Shown here: piece after piece, positions 1 to 5,451 of the stretch
Layout of the letters: the number at the start of each line of letters is the position of its first letter
How positions within the stretch are numbered: position 1 is the stretch's first letter
DNA from: Promethearchaeota archaeon
GTDB lineage: Archaea; Asgardarchaeota; Lokiarchaeia; Sigynarchaeales; SOKP01
Direction: 5' to 3'
Assembly: GCA_030608765.1 (NCBI GenBank)
Contig: JAUWDN010000083.1
Span: forward strand, 1 to 6,189
Length of the DNA stretch: 6,189 bases
The notes under the pieces: model-generated
Database searches by the model: none
Told to the model about the DNA's origin: nothing
The model's input: only the letters and a program-made list of their open reading frames with translations
Program-made: the position numbers and the translations under genes

Positions 1-383
1 TAGAAAAACCTGATGAAAGAGTCGCTCGTTATGATATTCTTTTAATTGAAGATGATTTATCTACAATTGAATTAGTTACCAATTTTTTCGAGGCAAAAGG
101 GTATACCAGTAAAGGAGTCATTACAGGCTCGAAAGGTCTGGAAGAAATGGAATTTAACATCCCAAAATTGATTCTATTGGATATAATTTTACCTGATGTT
201 AGCGGATTTACAATTTGTAAGAAAATAAAGTCTAATGAAAAGTATAGCAACATTCCTATCATCTATTTAACCGCAGTCCCAGGAAATAAAGTAATTGAAA
301 AAATCGAAGAAACTAAAGCGGACGGCTACATATTAAAACCTTTCAACCTTTCGGATTTTGAATTTGTGTTCCAATATTTATAA
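1..383 (+). CDS. Response regulator receiver domain (C-terminal part of a gene starting before the window)
   Basis: The frame is open from base 3 to a TAA at 381-383, giving 126 visible residues, so the start lies left of the window. The visible part is a complete CheY-like receiver domain, which accepts a phosphoryl group from a histidine kinase in the cytoplasm. Counting from the codon at base 3, the acidic pair is D17/D18 (in LLIEDD), the phosphoacceptor is D60 (LLDIILPDVSG), the switch threonine is T90 (YLTA), and the conserved lysine is K112 in KPF. All key residues are present, so it should be phosphorylatable. The first ATG in frame (147) falls between the acidic pair and the phosphoacceptor and cannot be the true start. 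The domain ends directly at the stop, so any output or sensor domain would lie upstream; the hydrophilic stretch EKPDERVARY before the fold looks like an interdomain linker. The gene converges on the hybrid kinase, which may or may not be its partner. Confidence 0.9.
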   Translation, partial: EKPDERVARYDILLIEDDLSTIELVTNFFEAKGYTSKGVITGSKGLEEMEFNIPKLILLDIILPDVSGFTICKKIKSNEKYSNIPIIYLTAVPGNKVIEKIEETKADGYILKPFNLSDFEFVFQYL

Positions 384-385
384 TA

Positions 386-410
386 TTTCTTTATCTCTAT
401 CTCTCTGAAA
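386..410 (+). terminator. Pyrimidine-rich stretch between convergent genes, possible terminator
   Basis: The roughly 29 bases between the stop of the receiver gene and the stop of the convergent kinase gene hold an almost uninterrupted pyrimidine run (387-406) on the + strand. Archaeal transcription often ends at T-rich tracts without a hairpin, so this could end the rightward transcript. I see no stable inverted repeat. The run is mixed T/C rather than pure T, so the call is weak. Confidence 0.25.
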
Positions 411-412
411 TA

Positions 413-2965
413 CTATTTAATCGGAAGGGAAAAGTAGAATTCCGATCCCTTACTTCTTCCTTCAGACTCAGCCCAGATTTTACCTCCATGCAATTCTATA
501 ATTTCTTTTGAAATGTATAACCCCATGCCCATTCCTCCAGCAGTTATATCCCATCCTTTACCGTATCTTTCAATTTTTCCGAAAGGTTTAAACAAAAGGT
601 TTTTTTCTTCTTCAGTTAAACCTATACCATTGTCCTTCATTGAGATCGTTAAAAAGTTTTTGTCCATGCTAGATTTTATCGAGATTTTTCCACCTTGTGG
701 TGTACAGTTTATTGCGTTTATCAGAATATTAGATATTACTGTATAAATTTTTTCCTTATCTATGTTCGTAATTAATTTTTCGTCTAGAGACACATTAATA
801 ATGTGTTTTCTCATACCAATAAAACCTTCTAATTCTTGTAATACCTCCTGAATCAAATCAGATACATCTTCTTGTTTTAAGTTCACTCGGATTATTGCTT
901 TCTCTAAATGAGAACTTTCCATAAATAAGTTTATTAGCGCTTCCAACCGATTACTTCCTTCTTTGATTCTCCTCAAAAAAGATAGCATTTTTTCATCTAG
1001 ATTCACTTTATATTCCGTTAATAAAAAGTCAGCAAAACCTTTAATAGAAATAAGGGGAGTCTTGAATTCGTGGGAAAATCGTGTTAGTAAGCTCGATTTT
1101 ATTTCTTCAATTTCCTTACTTTCAGTTATATCCTGTAGCCACAATCGTACATTTATTAATTCACCCTTTTCCGAAATAGTATATTTCCTCGTTCCCGAAA
1201 GCCATTTTAGCTTTCCCTCCTTTGAATATATTCTAAATTCCACATCCCTGTCTCCATTCGACGTAAAAAGTTCTTCAAGATCCTCTGGATGTATTAGTTT
1301 ATAAAAGATACTATTATCTTTCAATTCTTCCCTTGTATACCCAACGATTTCTAATAATTTAGGGTTAATATACGAAATTTTGTTTAACAATATGTCAATT
1401 TCTATTAAACCCATAACAGCAGTCTCAAGTAAACCACGATGTTTTGCTTCTGATTCTTTTAACTTTACTTCCGTTTTCTTGCGCTCGGTGATATCAGTAT
1501 GTACTGAGACAATGACTCTTCCATACTCAGGATGATCGAAAAGTGAAACATTCGCATAACACCAAAATGATGTTCCATCCTTTTTGATATTTAACACTTC
1601 TCCATGCCATTCCCCATTTTCTAACAAATCACCCATAATCTCCTCCCTTATTTCCTCAGGAGTCTTATCAGTTGGAGCATTTACAATAGCGACATTTTTA
1701 CCAATCATTTCACCGGGATTATAACCAAACATTTCTTCAAATGCGGGATTAGTATAGACAATTGTTCCATTGTCGAGTTTTATAAGATATACTCCTTCAG
1801 ACATATTTTCAATGATTTCACTTTGCAATCGTATCTTCTCCTCTTTCTTCTTGCGTTCGGTAATATCGCGAAAAATCTCTAATTTAGAGACGCTACCGTC
1901 TGCATTTTTTAAAGGAGTATCAATGAGGTCGTAAGTTTTTTGATTCTTAGCAGAATACCATTCCCTTCTTACGGTTTCTCCCTTAAATACTTCTTGATTT
2001 TTACACCACGGACAGACTTCCTCGCGATCCTCAAAATAGTCGTAACATTTCTTTCCTTCGTATCGGCCAAATTCCTTAATGAGGATTGGATTTACGTATT
2101 CGATATTATAATTTTGATCAACGATATACACCCCATCTTCCATTGAATTTAGAATATTTAAAAAATTATCTCTCTCAAGTAGTAATTCCTTTTCTACCTT
2201 CTTGCGCTCAGTAATATCTTGAATCAAAACTAAAATGTATGATTTTTCATCTATTGTAACATTAATTGGGTGTGAATTAATCCAAATCATTTTTCCATCT
2301 TTTCTATACATTTGTATTTCAGAAAGTTCTGGAAGTCCTGTTTTTAGAAATTTAGAGAAACTCTTTGCTAATATGAGTTTTGTGTCAAGAGGAATTTTAT
2401 CAAATTTTAAAAAATCAATCCCTAAAAGTTCTTTTTTGGCATATCCAAATAAAACTTCCGTTGAGGAATTGCAATCTTCAATTATACCCTCAAAATTAAT
2501 TAATAATATCGCCATAGGGCACTGTTTGAATAGATCTTTATATTTTTTTTCGGATTCTTTTAATTTCTGTTCAGTCTTCTTACGCTCAATTGCATATTGG
2601 ATGGCTCGTATCAATAATATACTATTTAATTGTGCTTTAACTAGATAATCTTGAATCCCCATTTTCACTGTTGAAATTGCCAAACTCTCTTCATTTAAAC
2701 CAGCTAAAATGATAATTGGAGTATCACGGACAACTTCTAAGGTCTTAGACGCAGTTTCAATCCCGACGCTATCAGGAAGATTAAGATCCAATAAAATCGC
2801 ATCAAATTTACGCCTCTCAAGTGTTTTTAATGCTTTATTAAGTAACCCAGAAGCTTCTACTTTAAATGATATATTACTAATGTTTTTTAACATTTCACTT
2901 ATTAAACGAACATCTCCTTCATTGTCTTCGATTAATAAAATGTTAATTTGTTTTACTTGGTATAT
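413..2965 (-). CDS. Soluble hybrid sensor histidine kinase: receiver, four PAS domains, HisKA, HATPase
   Basis: Cytoplasmic sensor kinase that autophosphorylates on a histidine. No membrane segment is visible. Residues are numbered from the first ATG (2893), which gives 826 aa. Order: receiver (about 1-105; phosphoacceptor D36, lysine K86); PAS1 (about 113-230); PAS2 (about 239-347, with C283 and the CPWC motif at 294-297); PAS3 (about 354-472); PAS4 (about 483-592); HisKA with H608 in FSHEFKTPL; HATPase with N-box N722/N726, DNGIG at 754-758, F-box near 767-772 and GMGMGLYIS at 787-795. PAS domains are joined by DITERKK-type linkers with short coiled-coil stretches. The ATG at 2893 lies inside the receiver fold. 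Upstream in frame the sequence continues back through NILLIEDNEGD, which carries the acidic pocket, with no ATG, GTG or TTG before a stop. I therefore place the start at ATA 2965-2963, 9 bases after a strong Shine-Dalgarno, giving 850 aa. A mutated or misread ATG there is equally possible. The usual receiver Thr/Ser is Ala64. Stop is TAG. Kinase identity is very sure; the start is uncertain. Confidence 0.93.
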   Translation of the reverse strand: MYQVKQINILLIEDNEGDVRLISEMLKNISNISFKVEASGLLNKALKTLERRKFDAILLDLNLPDSVGIETASKTLEVVRDTPIIILAGLNEESLAISTVKMGIQDYLVKAQLNSILLIRAIQYAIERKKTEQKLKESEKKYKDLFKQCPMAILLINFEGIIEDCNSSTEVLFGYAKKELLGIDFLKFDKIPLDTKLILAKSFSKFLKTGLPELSEIQMYRKDGKMIWINSHPINVTIDEKSYILVLIQDITERKKVEKELLLERDNFLNILNSMEDGVYIVDQNYNIEYVNPILIKEFGRYEGKKCYDYFEDREEVCPWCKNQEVFKGETVRREWYSAKNQKTYDLIDTPLKNADGSVSKLEIFRDITERKKKEEKIRLQSEIIENMSEGVYLIKLDNGTIVYTNPAFEEMFGYNPGEMIGKNVAIVNAPTDKTPEEIREEIMGDLLENGEWHGEVLNIKKDGTSFWCYANVSLFDHPEYGRVIVSVHTDITERKKTEVKLKESEAKHRGLLETAVMGLIEIDILLNKISYINPKLLEIVGYTREELKDNSIFYKLIHPEDLEELFTSNGDRDVEFRIYSKEGKLKWLSGTRKYTISEKGELINVRLWLQDITESKEIEEIKSSLLTRFSHEFKTPLISIKGFADFLLTEYKVNLDEKMLSFLRRIKEGSNRLEALINLFMESSHLEKAIIRVNLKQEDVSDLIQEVLQELEGFIGMRKHIINVSLDEKLITNIDKEKIYTVISNILINAINCTPQGGKISIKSSMDKNFLTISMKDNGIGLTEEEKNLLFKPFGKIERYGKGWDITAGGMGMGLYISKEIIELHGGKIWAESEGRSKGSEFYFSLPIK
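1478..2596 (-). repeat. Four dispersed near-identical inter-PAS linker repeats inside the kinase gene
   Basis: Short DNA copies of about 18 bases occur at 1478-1495, 1850-1867, 2201-2218 and, more diverged, 2579-2596. On the coding strand the first three encode DITERKK-type sequence at the junctions after PAS3, PAS2 and PAS1; the fourth encodes AIERKK at the receiver-PAS1 junction. Two copies extend further: the peptides ERKKTEQKLKESE and ERKKTEVKLKESE follow the receiver and PAS3. Such linkers are typical of PAS-PAS junctions. The closeness at DNA level suggests duplication or conversion of PAS modules within this gene. Confidence 0.6.
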
Positions 2966-2974
2966 CTTTATCTC

Positions 2975-2980
2975 CCTCCT
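2975..2980 (-). promoter_or_regulatory. Strong Shine-Dalgarno that sets the kinase start
   Basis: The minus strand reads AGGAGG followed by GAGATAAAG and then ATA TAC CAA. This is the best ribosome binding site seen in the window. It sits 9 bases before ATA 2965-2963, in the frame that leads into the receiver's first beta strand and acidic pocket. It lies about 80 bases before the first ATG (2893), far too distant to serve that codon. It therefore supports translation starting near 2965. Confidence 0.6.
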
Positions 2981-3181
2981 TTTGGTTTTGTAACACCATT
3001 TTCTTATTACTCCCTGTATTTTTTTTTAGTTTACTTTTTATTCTATTGATCTTACTTATAATTTAAAAATTGTTCCAATCCGTTTCAATCTAACCTTTTT
3101 AATGCTACCCTAAAAACAAATTAAAACAATTAAAATTTATATTTTTCTGGATAATGAAATATGTCTAAATCTATTTAAAAA
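2981..3181. other. A+T-rich intergenic region with probable promoter of the kinase gene
   Basis: No gene is supported here. The stretch is dominated by A and T runs and has stops in the frames checked. On the minus strand, about 3057-3068 reads as TTTTTAAATTAT, a plausible archaeal TATA box that would put a transcript start about 25 bases downstream and leave a leader of roughly 65-70 bases before the kinase. The match is loose, and in such A+T-rich DNA many similar strings occur by chance. A minus-strand 18-codon frame starts at ATG 2999-2997 and overlaps the kinase Shine-Dalgarno; it is treated as a finding rather than a gene. Confidence 0.3.
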
Positions 3182-3646
3182 AATATTAAGATAAACACCT
3201 ATTTAAATAAGTACTTTCGCGTCATTGAAAAAAGCAAATTTTTTCTGGAGCTGACTAAAGAAGAAGCTCCGTAAGCTCATACAGCAGTTATAGGAAATAA
3301 ACAAGATCTACTTGATGCAGTAAGCGTAGATGAAATAGAGCGTATATTGGGAGGCAAAACTTATTCAATGATAGCAATAGATCCCGAAAACCGAAAAAAA
3401 ATGATTCAAATAATTGCTGACATTTTAGAAATGAGTGCTGATATTTCACCTTTACTAAAACTTTTAATAGAAAGAGATTCATTGACTATTGAAGCCCAAA
3501 TTGCCTTGGAAAACGGAGATTTCACAAAAGCGGCGCTGGATTTCGAAAAAATTGCAGAAAAATGTATTGAAATAGGAGATTATGCTCTTGGTAAAGAATT
3601 TTACGAGAAGTATGAGAAACTTAAGCAGATTTCACTGCAATACTAA
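3182..3646 (+). pseudogene. Ras/Arf-like small GTPase, C-terminal half with helical extension, broken by a stop
   Basis: One frame is open from just after a stop at 3176-3178 to TAA 3644-3646, except for a single TAA at 3272-3274. Before that stop it reads FLELTKEEAP; after it comes AHTAVIGNKQDL, whose NKQD (3296-3307) is the G4 guanine-specificity motif. The following YSMIAIDPENR (from 3362) fits the G5 region and last strand of a small GTPase. From about 3440 the protein continues as amphipathic helices, including AQIALENGDFTKAALDFEKI, that look like one TPR-like helical hairpin pair. Such C-terminal additions are, as far as I know, found on some Asgard archaeal GTPases. The P-loop, switch I and DxxG motifs are absent; roughly the first 100 residues are missing. 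No usable in-frame ATG precedes the G4 motif; a TTG at 3347 and ATG at 3368 start inside the fold. It therefore cannot bind GTP as it stands and is best read as a recent pseudogene, since the rest of the frame is well kept. Confidence 0.75.
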
Positions 3647-3669
3647 ATCTTCGATTAGATCATCTAATT

Positions 3670-3816
3670 ATGACGAAACAAATTTTATTTAAAATACTCA
3701 CAGTCGGTGATGCCAATGTAGGTAAGACTACATTGGTTCAACGGTATGTAGAAGGTTTGTTTAAAGAAGAATGTTTAATAATGTTAAATAGTAAAGATAT
3801 ATTACCCAATTTCTAA
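3670..3816 (+). pseudogene. Ras-like small GTPase, N-terminal P-loop fragment (48 codons)
   Basis: A short frame starts at ATG 3670-3672 and ends at TAA 3814-3816. Residues 7-31 (from FKILTVGDANVGKT, P-loop G13-T20, to TLVQRYVEGLF) are a clear match to the first strand, G1 motif and first helix of Ras/Rab-type GTPases. After FKEE at residues 31-34, where switch I and the TIGVDF-like strand should follow, the frame turns into unrelated CLIMLNSKDILPNF and stops. I found no continuation of the GTPase in the other two frames before the convergent amidohydrolase gene begins, so this looks like a deletion rather than a simple frameshift. No convincing ribosome binding site precedes the ATG. A translated product would lack switches I and II and the base-recognition motifs, so GTPase function is not expected. 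Confidence 0.75.
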
Positions 3817-3872
3817 ATACTTACCAATTATCCATAAGCAAAATATCAGAAATTTATCCCTATCACTAAAAA

Positions 3873-5411
3873 CTACAAGATTTGGGTTAAACAGTCAATT
3901 GCTTGCTTTTCGTCCGTAGCCAAGTAGTTTTGTTTGAAGATAGATGCGAAAAACGCGCGATCTTTTGGATTGAAATATTTATATCCAAACTTATTCCACG
4001 CTGCCTCTTTGTTTAAGGGCGCAAATAAAGCGATTTGATCTTTTACAAGTTTTGTTAATATTATTAGAACTTCTTCTTTAGTTGCGCGTTTTAAAGTATA
4101 CAATAATACATCGTCGTTAAATTCGTTCCACGTCTCTTTGAATTGAATACAGAATCTACTAATATCGATTTTATTCTCTGTGATTAATTTGGCAAGCGCT
4201 TTAATAGCAATTTCGTAAGAATTAATATTTTCATTTAGAGGGGTCGATATTATCGTGCTTGGCAAAGTTGGACCATCTTTTCTTACCTGCGGTAAATTAT
4301 ACTCCGGTAAAATCTTAAGTTGGTTCAACCCCATTATATTTCTAACATCGTTAAGAGTTCCGCCTGAATCAAAAAACTGTTTATTAATAATGTATTTTAG
4401 AAGTTTTTGGGCGTGAACATCCCCAAAATAAGGGTAATCTGAAGCGTATAGAAGGTATTCTGACCAATCTCGATTGTCAACTCTTATCTTGTCGTGAGAC
4501 TTAAACCATCTTCGAAAATCCTCAAAAAAGTTACCCGCTCCCTCCCCATGAAGCATAGATAAATCTCCATATGTGTTGGGTTGAACTAGGGCGTTATAAA
4601 CTTCATGATCTCCAATGTTTCCCTGAGCAAAATGAGCGATTATAACCTTAAAGTGAGGTAATAATTCTGGATATTGTTGAGTTAATACAGATCGCGTTGA
4701 CTTTATTAATTCTGCTATGTCTAATATTGAACCTCTCCCTCGAGTATCAAAAATTACGGGTAAAGAAAAGCTTGCCGCTTCAATCAACACATTTTGTGGT
4801 TTACCGGATTTTATATCGTCAATCCATCTTTCTGAACGAGGATGCAATTTTAAACCTCTGAGCCCTAGTTCTTCTCGGGCATATCCTACTTCTTTTATTG
4901 CTTTTTCTCCTTCCATGGGATCGCAACGCGCGTATCCAATTAATTTCATAGAAAATGGAAAACGGGTGGTAAATCTTGAAACATTAATATTACTTGCCCG
5001 ATATAGAGCTTCTGGATGCTTTGCTCTAAACACATCTTGAAAGGGAAAAACAACGCCTTGGTCGATAAAAGAATAGAATTTTGATTTTTCTTTTAAACCC
5101 GAATATCTTTTTCCTATCGATTTTAAAGCAATGTATAATTTATCTGTAAAAGGATATTGGTTGAAGGACCAACTAATTTTTGTAAATTTTCCATCTATTT
5201 TAGTAGAAAAGGATTGTTCCCCTGTAGCCACCCAATCTGCTTTTAGTCGTCCCTGTACGTTCCCCCAAAAATCAAATGTTCCTGTACCAGGCGCAAGAGG
5301 ATTCATCATGGTTGCTCCATCGACATCTTCCCCTAAATGTGAATGGGAGTCGATTACAAATATATTCTCAACCCTTGTTTTTCCGTCTTGTTCTATTGTT
5401 GCTGTTAACAT
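3873..5411 (-). CDS. Amidohydrolase-2-type TIM-barrel metal-dependent hydrolase (512 aa)
   Basis: Probable cytoplasmic metal-dependent hydrolase or decarboxylase of the amidohydrolase superfamily; no signal peptide or membrane segment is seen. In order: the HxH metal motif H23/H25 in VIDSHSHLG; LKLHP at 187-191; SLPVIFDTRG at 217-224, at the position where relatives have PVxxH; IIAH with H260, the usual conserved strand-6 histidine; and YASDYPY with D325, the usual aspartate of strand 8. The expected metal-ligand histidine near 222 is aspartate here. Residues about 42-120 form a long insertion after strand 1, and about 385-512 form a mostly helical C-terminal extension I do not recognise. Usual family members are about 300-350 residues. 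The ATG at 5411-5409 is preceded by only a weak GGATG-like element. It lies 40 bases downstream of the GCS2-like gene on the same strand, so co-transcription is likely. Stop TAG is followed at once by TTTTT, which may help termination. The fold is fairly sure; the substrate is unknown. Confidence 0.8.
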   Translation of the reverse strand: MLTATIEQDGKTRVENIFVIDSHSHLGEDVDGATMMNPLAPGTGTFDFWGNVQGRLKADWVATGEQSFSTKIDGKFTKISWSFNQYPFTDKLYIALKSIGKRYSGLKEKSKFYSFIDQGVVFPFQDVFRAKHPEALYRASNINVSRFTTRFPFSMKLIGYARCDPMEGEKAIKEVGYAREELGLRGLKLHPRSERWIDDIKSGKPQNVLIEAASFSLPVIFDTRGRGSILDIAELIKSTRSVLTQQYPELLPHFKVIIAHFAQGNIGDHEVYNALVQPNTYGDLSMLHGEGAGNFFEDFRRWFKSHDKIRVDNRDWSEYLLYASDYPYFGDVHAQKLLKYIINKQFFDSGGTLNDVRNIMGLNQLKILPEYNLPQVRKDGPTLPSTIISTPLNENINSYEIAIKALAKLITENKIDISRFCIQFKETWNEFNDDVLLYTLKRATKEEVLIILTKLVKDQIALFAPLNKEAAWNKFGYKYFNPKDRAFFASIFKQNYLATDEKQAIDCLTQIL

Positions 5412-5451
5412 TATTTATTTCATCCGAAAATTATTTTATTTAGGAAAATTA

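Noticed and set aside
147..383. A separate small protein starting at ATG 147
   Set aside because: It would begin within the receiver domain and lack the acidic pair; the frame is open to the left edge with receiver sequence.
2235..2648. Rightward open frame of 137 codons opposite the kinase, plus several shorter ones (513-746, 963-1304, 1940-2146, 2709-2993)
   Set aside because: All lie antisense to clearly coding kinase sequence, show no recognisable domain, and are expected by chance opposite a long gene.
3130..3180. Possible degraded DxxG/switch II remnant upstream of the GTPase fragment
   Set aside because: Translations such as FFWIMKYV and IFLDNEI only vaguely resemble the motif and are surrounded by stops; not distinguishable from chance in A+T-rich DNA.
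3272..3274. Recoding of the in-frame TAA so that the GTPase remnant is read through
   Set aside because: TAA is not the pyrrolysine codon, no recoding structure is visible, and the N-terminal half of the GTPase is missing anyway.
3288..3482. Leftward 64-codon frame opposite the GTPase remnant
   Set aside because: The + strand carries the NKQD motif and GTPase C-terminus; the antisense frame is a Leu/Phe-rich shadow.
3347..3646. A free-standing 99-residue gene starting at TTG 3347
   Set aside because: The TTG lies inside the GTPase fold just before the G5 region, homologous sequence continues upstream to at least 3242, and no ribosome binding site fits. It is the tail of a broken gene.
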